Positions 17,019 to 25,993 are shown, counted from the stretch's first letter. The stretch: DNA of 64,000 bases from Paractinoplanes abujensis (GCF_014204895.1 NZ_JACHMF010000001.1:5766001-5830000), one strand, 5' to 3'. Made by a program: numbers and translations. The notes: generated from the letters alone by a model not told the origin.

Positions 17019-17963
17019 TCAGCGGCGCGGCGGGTCCTCGTCGGCCGGGCCGAAGCCGGGGCGGTCCTCCGGGATCTTCTCGGTGCGGTCGTCGCCCGGG
17101 GGTGTCGCGGCGGGCGCCGTCCGGGTCGGCTCGGTGAACTGGGACTGCGGGAACGCCGTGGTGGGGGCCGGGTGCGGCGCGAACGGGCCGGGCGGGCCCG
17201 AGGCCGGCGGCGCGGGCGGAGCCGACGCGGGCATCGGGGTGGCGGGCTGGTTCCACGCCGGCGGCTGGCCCTGCGGCTGCCCGTACTGCGAGGGCTGCTG
17301 GGGCTGCGGATAGCCCTGCGGGTAGCCCGGCTGCGGCGGCGCGCCCGGCGGCGGGTAGCTGCCCGGGGCGAAGCCCGGCTGCTGCGGCTGCGGCGGCGGG
17401 CCGTAACCGGGCTGGCCCGGGTAGGTGCCCGGCTGCCCGTAGGCGGGCTGGCCGTAGACCCCGGGCTGCTGCTTGGGCTTGGCCACCTGGAACAGACCCT
17501 GCCAGAGGCGGAACGTCGCATACCCCGCCACGCCGAGCAGGCTCAGCCACGCCGCGCGCACCAGCAGCTCCTCGAACGCGATCCGCGCGCCGTTGTTGGA
17601 GGCGTGGTTGATCAGGCCGATCAGCAGCCCGAAGAGCACGCCGAAGAGCGCCATCACCGCGTACTCCACGACGGCGATCAGCGTGATCAGCGACGCCTTG
17701 GGGTGGCGCGGCTGCACCAGCACCGCCAGCAGCACCGCGGCCAGCGGCATGAACACGGTCGCCGTGTTGACGAAGCCGTAGAAGCTGTCCTGCGTGCGGT
17801 AACCGAACTGGTTCTCGCCGTCCGGGATCAGCCGGATGACGGCCACGAAGAGCAGCAGGGCAGGGGCGCCGACAAGCGCGTACGCCGCGAGATCACGCAG
17901 CGGGCGGAGGAACTGCCCCGCCGGTTTGCCCTCGCCCGGCGCGGGCTGCGGTTGGCTGGTCAC
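17019..17963 (-). CDS. Four-span membrane protein with long Pro/Gln/Gly-rich tail
   Basis: This 314-residue protein has predicted transmembrane segments near residues 26-45, 62-85, 97-125 and 145-165. From about residue 175 to the end follows a low-complexity tail built from YGQP, PGYP, PQQP-type repeats, then an acidic end (DDRTEKIPEDRPGFGPADED). Such tails are common in actinobacterial envelope proteins, but the family is not one I recognise. GTG at 17963 is preferred (GGGAG 9 nt upstream); the frame stays open further upstream without support. It is divergent from cofD and may share a promoter region with it (17964-18075). Confidence 0.75.
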   Translation of the reverse strand: MTSQPQPAPGEGKPAGQFLRPLRDLAAYALVGAPALLLFVAVIRLIPDGENQFGYRTQDSFYGFVNTATVFMPLAAVLLAVLVQPRHPKASLITLIAVVEYAVMALFGVLFGLLIGLINHASNNGARIAFEELLVRAAWLSLLGVAGYATFRLWQGLFQVAKPKQQPGVYGQPAYGQPGTYPGQPGYGPPPQPQQPGFAPGSYPPPGAPPQPGYPQGYPQPQQPSQYGQPQGQPPAWNQPATPMPASAPPAPPASGPPGPFAPHPAPTTAFPQSQFTEPTRTAPAATPPGDDRTEKIPEDRPGFGPADEDPPRR

Positions 17964-18075
17964 GGAACTTCTCCCTGATGACGGTGGGTGAGGTCGGCTA
18001 AGGGTAGACCGGTCTGGCACGCGCTCCGATACCCGGCGGCGCGTTCTGTCATACCGGTGCGGGAGGATGGCTGAC

Positions 18076-19032
18076 ATGCGGATCGTGGTCCTCTCCGGCG
18101 GCATCGGCGGCGCGAAGTTCCTGGCCGGTGTGCGCGCCCATGCCCGTGGCCTCGGCGCCGAGGTCACCGCCGTGGTCAACGTCGGCGACGACGTGCGCAT
18201 GCACGGCCTGCAGATCTGCCCCGATCTCGACAGCGTGATGTACACGCTGGGCGGCGCGCACGACCCCGAGCGCGGGTGGGGCCGGGTCGGCGAGAGCTGG
18301 GTGGTGAAGGAGGAGCTGGCCGCCTACGGCGCCGAGCCGTCATGGTTCGGCCTGGGCGACAAAGACACCGCCACCCACCTCGTACGCACCCGGATGCTCA
18401 CCGCCGGCTATCCGCTGTCGCAGGTCACGGCCGCCCTGTGCGCCCGCTGGCAGCCCGGTGTGACGCTGCTGCCGGCCACCGACGACCGCCTGGAGACTCA
18501 CGTGGTGGTCGACGTCGAGGGCGAGCGCAAGGCGATCCACTTCCAGGAGTGGTGGGTGCGCTACCGCGGTGACCTGCCGACCCACCGGTTCGTGTTCGTC
18601 GGGGCCGAGGCGGCCCGGCCGGCGCCCGGCGTGCTCGAGGCCATCGCCGGGGCCGACGTGGTGCTCGTCGCGCCGAGCAATCCCGTGGTGAGCATCGCCC
18701 CGATTCTGGCCGTGGGCGCGATCCGCGACGCCGTGGCCACCGGCCCGGCGCCGGTCGTGGGCGTCTCACCCATCATCGGCGACTCCCCGATCCGCGGCAT
18801 GGCCGACAAATGCCTGGCCACTGTGCAGGTCGACGTCTCCGCAGCGGGCGTCGGCGGCCTCTACGCCGCGCGCTCGGCCGGCGGCATCCTCGACGGCTGG
18901 CTGGTCGACACGTCCGACGCCGGCGTCGAGGTCCCCGGCGTCGAGACCCGCGCTGTCCCGCTGTGGATGACGTCGGAGGAGACCACAGCTCAGATGGTGA
19001 AGGACGCGCTGGCCCTGGCGGGAGTCGCCTAG
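18076..19032 (+). CDS. cofD: 2-phospho-L-lactate (or phosphoenolpyruvate) transferase for F420
   Basis: This roughly 318-residue protein is FbiA in mycobacteria. It transfers the phospho-lactyl or phosphoenolpyruvyl group from the activated GDP donor to FO, yielding F420-0 or dehydro-F420-0. Diagnostic features are the N-terminal RIVVLSGGIGGAKFLAG, VVNVGDDVRMHGL, CPDLDSVMYTLGG and a late VGVSPIIGDSPIRGMAD block. ATG 18076 is chosen because GGGAGG ends 9 nt before it. The ATG at 18067 directly abuts that site. cofE follows after 195 bp on the same strand. Confidence 0.94.
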   Translation: MRIVVLSGGIGGAKFLAGVRAHARGLGAEVTAVVNVGDDVRMHGLQICPDLDSVMYTLGGAHDPERGWGRVGESWVVKEELAAYGAEPSWFGLGDKDTATHLVRTRMLTAGYPLSQVTAALCARWQPGVTLLPATDDRLETHVVVDVEGERKAIHFQEWWVRYRGDLPTHRFVFVGAEAARPAPGVLEAIAGADVVLVAPSNPVVSIAPILAVGAIRDAVATGPAPVVGVSPIIGDSPIRGMADKCLATVQVDVSAAGVGGLYAARSAGGILDGWLVDTSDAGVEVPGVETRAVPLWMTSEETTAQMVKDALALAGVA

Positions 19033-19227
19033 ACAGCGGCCGGCGCGGGTGGTCAAGAACCCGGCCCGGGCTCGCCGAACCACTGCTGTACACGGCGACG
19101 CTGTCGAGCCGACCGAACGGTTCGCCGCCCTCGGAGAGTGATCAGCGCTACTCCGGGGGCGGTGTCGCGGTTCACGGCCTCGTCGGTCAAGCTGGGCGGG
19201 ACACTCACCGCAGAGGGGGACGGGGTC

Positions 19228-20289
19228 GTGACGGACGGGCTGGAGATCCTGCCGGTGCGCGGGATGGGCCACATCGTGGCCGGTGACGACCTGGCCGAGC
19301 TGATCAGCGCGGCCGCGCCGTGGCTGGCCGACGGGGACGTGCTGGTGGTCACCAGCAAGATCGTGTCGAAGGCGGAGGGGCGGCTGGCCGAGGTGCCCGC
19401 CGACGGGCCCGAGCGCGAGGAGGCCCGCCGCGAGGTGCTGGCCGCGGAGACCGCGCGGGTGGTGGCGCGGCGCGGGCCGACGACCATCGTGCAGACCCAC
19501 CACGGGTTCGTGATGGCGGCGGCCGGCATCGACGCCTCGAACGTCGACAAGACCCACCTCGTGCTGCTGCCCGCCGATCCCGACGCGTCGGCCCGGCAGT
19601 TACGGGCGGCTTTCCGCGCCCGCGGGCTCGACGTGGGCGTCATCGTCTCCGACACCATGGGCCGGGCCTGGCGCAACGGGCTGACCGACGTGGCCCTGGG
19701 CGCGGCCGGCATCGAGCCGATCCGCGACCATCGGGGCGAGACCGACCCGTACGGGAACGAATTGGAGATCACCCAGATGGCGGTGATCGACGAGCTGGCC
19801 GCGGCGGGCGAGCTCGTCAAGGGCAAATGTGATCAGGTGCCGGTGGCCGTGGTGCGGGGTTACCCGCGCTCCGGCATCCGCGACGCGGACGGCGCCGCGG
19901 TGCTGCTGCGCGACGCCGCGTCCGACATGTTCAGCCTGGGCACGGCCGAGGCCCGCACGGCCGGGCTGCGCGACGCGGCCCAGCTGCCCGACGGCGCCCT
20001 GCCCGGCCGCCCGGTCGACCCGGCCGCCGTCGACCGGGCCGCGGCGGCCGTCGCCGATGCGCTCTCCCCCGCCATCGTCGTCGCGCCGGACGAGGCGATC
20101 GCCGGCAGCGGCGCCACGGCCGCGCTGCACCTGCGGACCCGCGACATGTCGCCCGCGGGCTGGATGCGGCTGGGCGCCGACGCACACCGGCTGCGGGCCG
20201 CCCTGGCCGCCGAATCGATCGTCACCCTGTCACTGCCCCACGAGGACGGCATCCGCCTCGAGCTCTCCGGCACTGAGGAGTCACGTTGA
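19228..20289 (+). CDS. cofE: F420-0:gamma-L-glutamyl ligase, short form without recognisable nitroreductase domain
   Basis: This 353-residue protein adds glutamates to F420-0. The CofE domain fills about residues 1-245: VLVVTSKIVSKAEGR, GRAWRNGLTDVALGAAG, DELAAAGELVKGKCDQVPVA-type core, RDAASDMFSLGTAEA. Mycobacterial FbiB is about 448 residues, with a C-terminal FMN nitroreductase-like domain that reduces dehydro-F420-0. Here only about 105 residues follow, without a clear nitroreductase pattern. GTG 19228 is favoured by the upstream purine-rich GAGGGGGACGGGG; earlier in-frame codons from 19138 are unsupported. The last 4 bp overlap the Nudix gene. Confidence 0.88.
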   Translation: MTDGLEILPVRGMGHIVAGDDLAELISAAAPWLADGDVLVVTSKIVSKAEGRLAEVPADGPEREEARREVLAAETARVVARRGPTTIVQTHHGFVMAAAGIDASNVDKTHLVLLPADPDASARQLRAAFRARGLDVGVIVSDTMGRAWRNGLTDVALGAAGIEPIRDHRGETDPYGNELEITQMAVIDELAAAGELVKGKCDQVPVAVVRGYPRSGIRDADGAAVLLRDAASDMFSLGTAEARTAGLRDAAQLPDGALPGRPVDPAAVDRAAAAVADALSPAIVVAPDEAIAGSGATAALHLRTRDMSPAGWMRLGADAHRLRAALAAESIVTLSLPHEDGIRLELSGTEESR

Positions 20290-20843
20290 CGTTGCATGCG
20301 GACGCTGTCCGGCGGCTGGAAACCTGGCGGCCCACCTCCGACGAGGCCGCCCTGGCCCGGAAGCGGACCCTGGAGCTGCTGGCCGACGGACCGGTCGCGC
20401 TGACCCGCGCCCATCGGGCCGGTCACGTCACGGCCAGCGCGCTGATCGTCGACGGGGACGGGCGGGTGCTGCTCTGCCTGCACGGCCGCCTGGGCAAATG
20501 GATGCAGCTGGGCGGGCACTGCGAGGCCGGCGACGCCACCCTGGCCGCGGCCGCGCTGCGCGAAGCCACCGAGGAGTCGGGCATCTCGGGCCTGGTGCTG
20601 GACGAGACGCCGATCGACATCGACGTGCACGAGGTGCGCTGCGGCGCCGCCGACGGCGAGCCGGCGACGCCTTCGGTGCACTACGACGTTCGGTTCCTGC
20701 TGCGCTGCCCGGCGGGCACGCGCGAACAGATCAGCGAGGAATCGGCCGAGCTGGGCTGGTTCACTCCCGACGACCTGCCGAGCCCGCTCGCGTCGGGCAC
20801 GGCCCAGCAGATCCCTCCGGCTTTGGCCCGGCTTCAGACGTAG
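20286..20843 (+). CDS. Nudix hydrolase
   Basis: This 185-residue protein has the Nudix box GHCEAGDATLAAAALREATEES-like (about 78-100). It keeps REATEESG, with Asp in place of the first Glu of the classical GX5E. Nudix enzymes cleave X-linked nucleoside diphosphates. The start is TTG at 20286, overlapping the cofE stop by 4 bp (TTGA), which indicates coupling to F420 synthesis. Hydrolysis of a GDP-linked by-product or damaged nucleotide is conceivable but unproven. The 3' end overlaps the convergent guanylyltransferase gene by 10 bp. Confidence 0.88.
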   Translation: MTLHADAVRRLETWRPTSDEAALARKRTLELLADGPVALTRAHRAGHVTASALIVDGDGRVLLCLHGRLGKWMQLGGHCEAGDATLAAAALREATEESGISGLVLDETPIDIDVHEVRCGAADGEPATPSVHYDVRFLLRCPAGTREQISEESAELGWFTPDDLPSPLASGTAQQIPPALARLQT

Positions 20844-21949
20844 CCGTGCTGGCCGAGCTCCTTGAGCTCGTCGACCAGGCTTTTGACCTCCTGCGCGCGC
20901 TCGCGCGGGATCACCAGGACGGCGTCGGGGGTGTCGACGATGACCAGGTCGCGCACGCCCATGGCGGCGACGAGACGGCCCTGGGTCGGCACGACCACCA
21001 GGCCCTCGGTCTCACGCAGCAGCACGCCCGACTTCTGCTCCAGGTCGTGACCCACGACCACGTTGCCCGACGGGTCGGCCGCCAGCACCTCGCCCAGCGT
21101 GTGGAAGTCGCCGACGTCGTTCCAGCCGAAGTCGCCGGTGACCGTGCCGACCCGGCCGACAGTGGCCGCGCCTTCCATCACCGCGTAGTCGACCGAGATG
21201 CGCGGCAGGGTCGGCCAGACCTCGCCCAGCACCTCCTCGCGGGCGCCCGTCTCCCAGGCCTGCGCAATGCGCGAGATGCCCGACGCGAGCTGGGGCTGCT
21301 GCCGCGTCAGCTCGGCCAGGAACGCGTCGACCCGCCACACGAACATGCCGGCGTTCCACAGGTAGTTGCCCGACTTCACGTAGCCCTCGGCCACGTCGTA
21401 CGTCGGCTTCTCCTTGAACTCCTCGACCGCAAGCACCGGGCCGTCGCCGATCGCGCTGCCGCACTGCAAGTAGCCGTAGCCCGTCTCGGGGCGGGTCGGG
21501 GTGATGCCGAGCGTCATCAGCAGCCCCTCGCGGGCGCCGACCATCGCCTTCTGGATGACCTCGGTGAAGCCTTCCTTGTCGGAGATCAGGTGGTCGGACG
21601 CGAACGACCCCATGATCGCCTCGGGGTTACGCCGGGCGATCACCGCCGCGGCCAGGGCGATCGCCGCGCAGGAGTCACGCGGCGACGGCTCGACCAGCAC
21701 GTTCGCCTCGGGGATGGACTCGAGCTGCCGCGACACGGCGGCCGCGTGGGCGACGCCGGTGACGACGAAGATGTGGTCCATCGGGGCCAGCAGGTCGAGC
21801 CGGTCGACCGTGGCCTGCAGCAGCGACGCATCGGTGCCGGTCAGCGGATGCAGGAACTTGGGGTGCCCGGCACGCGACAGCGGCCACAGCCGGGTGCCCG
21901 TCCCGCCCGCCAGAACCACGCCGTACAGGCCGTCGAGTTGATCGCTCAT
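20834..21949 (-). CDS. manC: Mannose-1-phosphate guanylyltransferase
   Basis: This roughly 371-residue nucleotidyltransferase makes GDP-mannose from mannose-1-P and GTP. The N-terminal signature VVLAGGTGTRLWPLSR and KFLHPL are clear. A GSFASDHLI segment, RPETGYGYLQCG and VEEFKEKPTYDVA follow, all typical of the family. ATG at 21949 gives MSDQLDGLYGVVLAGG; GTG 21955 is possible. No clear ribosome site, consistent with reading through from the glycosyltransferase gene 18 bp upstream. The mycobacterial orthologue is called manB. With ManA and the phosphomannomutase, the complete GDP-mannose route is in this window. Confidence 0.92.
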   Translation of the reverse strand: MSDQLDGLYGVVLAGGTGTRLWPLSRAGHPKFLHPLTGTDASLLQATVDRLDLLAPMDHIFVVTGVAHAAAVSRQLESIPEANVLVEPSPRDSCAAIALAAAVIARRNPEAIMGSFASDHLISDKEGFTEVIQKAMVGAREGLLMTLGITPTRPETGYGYLQCGSAIGDGPVLAVEEFKEKPTYDVAEGYVKSGNYLWNAGMFVWRVDAFLAELTRQQPQLASGISRIAQAWETGAREEVLGEVWPTLPRISVDYAVMEGAATVGRVGTVTGDFGWNDVGDFHTLGEVLAADPSGNVVVGHDLEQKSGVLLRETEGLVVVPTQGRLVAAMGVRDLVIVDTPDAVLVIPRERAQEVKSLVDELKELGQHGYV

Positions 21950-21967
21950 GCGCACAGAGTGTAAAGG

Positions 21968-23119
21968 TCAGAGGGCCGCGACTCGTTTCCAGGTTGTGAC
22001 GTGCACTTCCGCGCTCGACGCCCAGGTGAATTCCTTGGCCCGATCAAAGCCCGCCTTGGCCAACGTGAGGCGGCGAGGCTCGTCGTGCAGCAGGTCAGCC
22101 AGGTCGGTGGCGATCCGGTCGGCATCCTCTGTCGTGTACGCGACAGCGTCGCCGCCGACCTCGGGCAGCGAGAGCCGCGGGGTCGTCAGGACCGGAGTCG
22201 CGCACGCCATCGCCTCGAGGATCGGCAGGCCGAAGCCCTCGCCGAACGACGGGTAGCAGGCAACCAGCGCGCCGCCCAGGAAACCGGGCAGGTCTGCGTA
22301 CCGCAGGTAGCCGGGGCGCAGCAGGCGCAGGTGGGACGGCACCTCGGCCACGGCCCGGTCGATCTCGTCGTCGTGACCCTGGCCGCCGGCGAGCACCAGC
22401 GCGGGCGGGTGCGGCCAGTCGGCGACCGCGCGGGCCCAGCCGCGGATCAGGTTGGGCACGTTCTTGCGCGGCTCCTTGGCCCCGAGGAACGCGACATAGC
22501 CGGCGTCGGTGAGGCCGAGCCGGGCCCGCACGCGCGCCTTCTCCTCCTCGGTGGGCGCGTGGAAGGCCGCCTGGTCGACGCCGTGATAGGCCACGTCGAT
22601 GCGGGTCGGGTCGGCATCCAGCAGCCGGATCAGCTCGTCGCGGGTGGCCTTGCTGGGCACGATGACCCGGGCCGCGCGGCGCAGCGACGTCTTGATCGCG
22701 CTGCGGAAGAACGTGCGCTTGGTGTTGTCGTAATGCTCCGGTTCGGTGAAGAACGTCGCATCGTGCACGGTCACCGTGACCGGGCAACCGGCGCGGAGCG
22801 GACAGGTGTAGAAGGGCGAGTGCAGCACCTGGGCGCCGACCTGCTGGGCGAGCAGGGGCAGACCCGTCTGCTCCCACGCCAGCCGGGCCGGGCGATGCGC
22901 GACGGCGGCCGGGCCGGCGATCACCTCAGCCTTGTTGTCGAGCATGCGGCTGTAACGCTCCGCATCCGAACGCTGGGCCACCACGGCCAGATCGACCCGG
23001 TCGGGATCCATCCGCCCGAGGGCGCCGAGCAGGCCGTCGACGTATCTGCCGACACCTCCTCGGTCAGCGGGAACGCTGGTGGCGTCGACGAGCACTCGCG
23101 GGGGGCGACCGGCGGTCAC
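21968..23119 (-). CDS. GT4-family glycosyltransferase, probable mannosyltransferase
   Basis: This 383-residue GT-B fold enzyme has donor-domain motifs FLGAKEPRKNVPNLI and SFGEGFGLPILEAMACATPV (the E-x7-E pattern of GT4). An acceptor-domain start PPRVLVDATSV has GGVGRYVDGL. GTG 23119 is selected because GGGAG lies 7 nt upstream. The frame stays open upstream to 23230 without support. It is cotranscribed with the GDP-mannose synthase gene, so GDP-mannose is a plausible donor. Acceptors could be phosphatidylinositol mannosides, arabinan or another envelope glycan. The similar pair in mycobacteria includes a rhamnosyltransferase, so donor identity is not settled. Confidence 0.85.
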   Translation of the reverse strand: MTAGRPPRVLVDATSVPADRGGVGRYVDGLLGALGRMDPDRVDLAVVAQRSDAERYSRMLDNKAEVIAGPAAVAHRPARLAWEQTGLPLLAQQVGAQVLHSPFYTCPLRAGCPVTVTVHDATFFTEPEHYDNTKRTFFRSAIKTSLRRAARVIVPSKATRDELIRLLDADPTRIDVAYHGVDQAAFHAPTEEEKARVRARLGLTDAGYVAFLGAKEPRKNVPNLIRGWARAVADWPHPPALVLAGGQGHDDEIDRAVAEVPSHLRLLRPGYLRYADLPGFLGGALVACYPSFGEGFGLPILEAMACATPVLTTPRLSLPEVGGDAVAYTTEDADRIATDLADLLHDEPRRLTLAKAGFDRAKEFTWASSAEVHVTTWKRVAAL

Positions 23120-23245
23120 GAGGCAACTCCCAAAGAGGTTGTAATTCAGACCACTGGCAAGGGTACGCCCGCAATGCATCGCGCATGTGACCGCGACACC
23201 GCCTTGTCCCAAGCGTTTCGCTGTTCTCATCGCCCGTTCAGGATC

Positions 23246-23262
23246 GATTACGTACGGTAATC
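23246..23262. promoter_or_regulatory. 17-bp palindrome matching the BldD-type TTAC-N5-GTAA pattern
   Basis: GATTAC-GTACG-GTAATC is an inverted repeat with 6-bp arms. Its inner TTAC-N5-GTAA matches the published BldD consensus TNAC-N5-GTNA. It ends 17 bp before the GTG of the TIGR03089 gene, within the divergent region shared with the glycosyltransferase gene, where a repressor would block transcription. Confidence 0.5.
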
Positions 23263-23279
23263 CCTCTATCGTTGTCCCG

Positions 23280-23984
23280 GTGGAGACGACGATCCCGCAG
23301 GTGCTGGCGTCCGCGGTGCGCCGCGATCCGGCGAGTCCGCTGCTGACGTTCTACGACGACGCGAGCGGTGATCGGACGGAATTGTCCGGCGCGACACTGG
23401 ACAACTGGGTCGCGAAAACCGCGAACATGCTGGTCGACGGTCTGGGGCTGGGCAGCGGCGACACGGCCGCGGTGACGCTGCCGCCGCACTGGCAGACGGC
23501 CGCGATCCTGCTCGGCGTGTGGTCGGCCGGAGTGACGGCGAAGATCAACGACCCGGAGTCGGCCGATGCGCTGTTCACCGCGCCGGATCAGAACACTGTG
23601 ACAAAAGCCCCGGACCGGTACGCGACGGGCCTGCTCCCCTTCGCGATGCCGCTGCGCGAGTTGCCGGACGGTTTCGCTGACTACGTCCTCGAGGTACGCC
23701 AGTTCGGTGACCACTTCCCGGGGGCGCCGGTCGCCGCCGAGGATCGGGCGCTCGGCAACCGGACGCACGCCGAGGTGATCGCGGCCGCCCAGGCGCGCGC
23801 CACCGAGCTCGGCATCACCCCGGGCGGCCGGATGCTGATCGACGCGACGCCCTACTTCGATCCGATCGACTGGCTGGTCGCGCCGCTGGTGGCGGGCGCG
23901 TCGATCGTGCTCTGCGCCAACCTCGACCCGGTCAAGACGAACAGCCGGGTCGAGTCGGAGAAGGTCACGCTCGTCGTCGCCTAG
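23280..23984 (+). CDS. TIGR03089 family protein (truncated AMP-ligase-like)
   Basis: This 234-residue protein resembles the N-terminal part of ANL acyl-CoA synthetases: LTFYDDASGDRTELSGATL, NWVAKTANMLVDGLGLGSGD, PPHWQTAAILLGVWSAGV. It lacks the AMP-binding P-loop and the C-terminal lid. Length is normal for TIGR03089, an actinobacterial family of unknown function, so it is not a fresh truncation. GTG 23280 gives VETTIPQVLASAV, the expected N-terminus. Downstream and convergent is a full-length ANL enzyme, which may be coincidence. The stop codon is the first base pair of a long hairpin. Confidence 0.85.
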   Translation: METTIPQVLASAVRRDPASPLLTFYDDASGDRTELSGATLDNWVAKTANMLVDGLGLGSGDTAAVTLPPHWQTAAILLGVWSAGVTAKINDPESADALFTAPDQNTVTKAPDRYATGLLPFAMPLRELPDGFADYVLEVRQFGDHFPGAPVAAEDRALGNRTHAEVIAAAQARATELGITPGGRMLIDATPYFDPIDWLVAPLVAGASIVLCANLDPVKTNSRVESEKVTLVVA

Positions 23985-24038
23985 GGCCTGTCCTGCCGAT
24001 CACGCCGCAGCCCCGCGTGATCGGCAGGACAGGGCCTA
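23982..24038. terminator. Bidirectional hairpin spanning exactly stop codon to stop codon
   Basis: Two 24-nt arms (23982-24005 and 24015-24038) pair with a single mismatch around a 9-nt loop. The inner part reads CCTGTCCTGCCGATCACGC on the left. The left arm begins with the TAG of the TIGR03089 gene. The right arm ends with the TAG of the convergent acetoacetyl-CoA synthetase gene. There is no U-tract, so it fits the I-shaped terminator style reported for actinobacteria. Confidence 0.85.
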
Positions 24039-25973
24039 GCCTGCTCCCCTTCGCTTGGCCAGCTCCTCGAACGCGACCAGGGACTCCGGGTTGGCGAGCG
24101 CGCCTTTGGCGGCCGCCGACTCGACCGGGGTGCCGGTGAGGATCCGCTTGACCGGCACCTCCAGCTTCTTGGCGGACAGGGTGCGAGGCACCGCCCGTAC
24201 GGCGTGAATCTCGTCCGGAACGTGCCGGGGGGACAGCGCGGCGCGCAGCTCACCGGCGATCCGCTTGCGCAGCGTGTCGTCCAGCTCGAGACCCTCGGTG
24301 AGCACGACGAACAGCAACAGCTCGCCGTTCGGGTTGCCCTCCTGCTCCAGGTGCACGACCACGGAATCGGCGACCTCGGGCAAGCTCTCCACCACGGAGT
24401 AGAACTCGGCTGTGCCCAGCCGGACGCCGCCACGGTTGAGCGTCGCGTCGGAGCGACCGGTGATCACACACGAGCCGTCGGCGCCGATGGTGATCCAGTC
24501 GCCGTGCCGCCACACGCCCGGGAAGTAGTCGAAGTAGGCCTCGCGGTAGCGCTTGCCGTCCGGGTCGTTCCAGAAGCCGACCGGCATGCTGGGCATCGGC
24601 GCGGTGATCACCAGCTCGCCGAGCTCGTCGAGCACCGGGCGCCCCTCGGGGTCGTACGCCTCGACCCGGGCTCCCAGCGCGCGACAGGCGATCTTGCCCT
24701 CGACGACCGGGAGCAGCGGAACCGCGCCGACGAAGCCGGTGCACACATCGGTGCCACCGGACAGCGACTGCAGTTGCAGGTCACGGCCGACCGCCTCGTA
24801 GACCCAGTCGAACCCCTCGGGCGGCAGCGGCGCGCCGGTCGAGCCGATGCCCCGGAGCCGCTCCTTGCGGGGCGTGATCCCGGCCTTGCGGCAGGCCATC
24901 AGGAACGGCGCCGACGTGCCGAAATACGTGATGCCGGCCTCGTCGACCAGGTCCCACAGGGCTGACATGTCGGGGAAGCCGGGATTGCCGTCGAACAGCA
25001 CGATGGCCGCGCCCACGGCCGGCCCGCTGACCAGGAAGTTCCACATCATCCAGCCCGTGGTGGTGAACCAGAAGAAGCGGTCACCGGGGCCGAGGTCGTG
25101 GTGCAGGGCCAGCATCTTGAGGTGTTCGAGCAGGATGCCGCCGTGGCCGTGCACGATCGGTTTGGGCAGGCCCGTGGTGCCCGAGCTGTAGAGCACGTAG
25201 AGCGGATGGTCGAAGGCAACCTTCTCGTACGCCATGGGGTCGTCGCCCTTGAGGTCACCGAACGTGTCCCGGGCCGGGTCGAGGTAGCCGATGGTGATGA
25301 CGTGCTCGAGGGACGGGAGGGCCGCTCGGATCGCCGCCACCTCGTCGGTGCGGTCGATCGGCTTGTCGCCGTAGCGGTAGCCGTCCACCGCGACCAGGAC
25401 CTTGGGCTCGATCTGTTGCCAGCGGTCGATCACGCTGCGTACGCCGAACTCGGGGGCGCAACTCGAGAAGATCGCGCCCAGGCTGGCGGTGGCGAGCATC
25501 AGGACGTAGGTCTCGGGGATGTTGGGGGCATAGGCGGCGACCCGGTCCCCCCGGGCCACTCCGCGCGCTTTCAACCCCGACCGCACGATGCGCACTTGTT
25601 CCAGTAAGTCGCTTTTTGTCAGCTCGATCGGCTCGCGCGACTGGGAGTAGGCCAAGACCACCGGGTCGTCGGCGGCCAGGCCGGGCATGCGCAGCACATG
25701 CTCGGCGTAGTTGAGGGTCGCGCCGGGAAACCACTTCGCGCCCGGCATGGCGCTGTCGGGCAACACACCCGAGGGCGGGTCGTGCCAGATCACCTCGAAG
25801 TAATCCGCGATCGACTGCCAGAACGCGGGCAGGTCGTCGGCGGACCACCGCCACAGGGCCGCGTAATCGGCGAACGCCAGACCGCGCTCCCGCTCCAGCC
25901 AGGACAGATAGTGCCCGATCCGGGACGTTTCGCGAACATCCGCCGGCGGCTGCCACAACACTGCGCCCGTCAT
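24036..25973 (-). CDS. Acetoacetate-CoA ligase
   Basis: This 645-residue ANL-superfamily enzyme activates acetoacetate with ATP and CoA. The N-terminal acetoacetyl-CoA-synthetase region (WFPGATLNYAEHVLR) precedes the P-loop YSSGTTGLPKPIVHGHGG (about 270-285). It also has FFWFTTTGWMMWNFLVSG and SGGTDVCTGFVGA; the acyl-binding part has GDWITIGADGSCVITGRSD. The catalytic lysine region is TLSAKKLEVPVK near the C-terminus. Length and order fit the AacS subgroup better than acetyl-CoA synthetase. It is convergent with the TIGR03089 gene and follows the thioesterase gene by 20 bp, so the two probably share a transcript. Confidence 0.93.
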   Translation of the reverse strand: MTGAVLWQPPADVRETSRIGHYLSWLERERGLAFADYAALWRWSADDLPAFWQSIADYFEVIWHDPPSGVLPDSAMPGAKWFPGATLNYAEHVLRMPGLAADDPVVLAYSQSREPIELTKSDLLEQVRIVRSGLKARGVARGDRVAAYAPNIPETYVLMLATASLGAIFSSCAPEFGVRSVIDRWQQIEPKVLVAVDGYRYGDKPIDRTDEVAAIRAALPSLEHVITIGYLDPARDTFGDLKGDDPMAYEKVAFDHPLYVLYSSGTTGLPKPIVHGHGGILLEHLKMLALHHDLGPGDRFFWFTTTGWMMWNFLVSGPAVGAAIVLFDGNPGFPDMSALWDLVDEAGITYFGTSAPFLMACRKAGITPRKERLRGIGSTGAPLPPEGFDWVYEAVGRDLQLQSLSGGTDVCTGFVGAVPLLPVVEGKIACRALGARVEAYDPEGRPVLDELGELVITAPMPSMPVGFWNDPDGKRYREAYFDYFPGVWRHGDWITIGADGSCVITGRSDATLNRGGVRLGTAEFYSVVESLPEVADSVVVHLEQEGNPNGELLLFVVLTEGLELDDTLRKRIAGELRAALSPRHVPDEIHAVRAVPRTLSAKKLEVPVKRILTGTPVESAAAKGALANPESLVAFEELAKRRGAG

Positions 25974-25993
25974 GCGATCACCTTAACGTTGAC

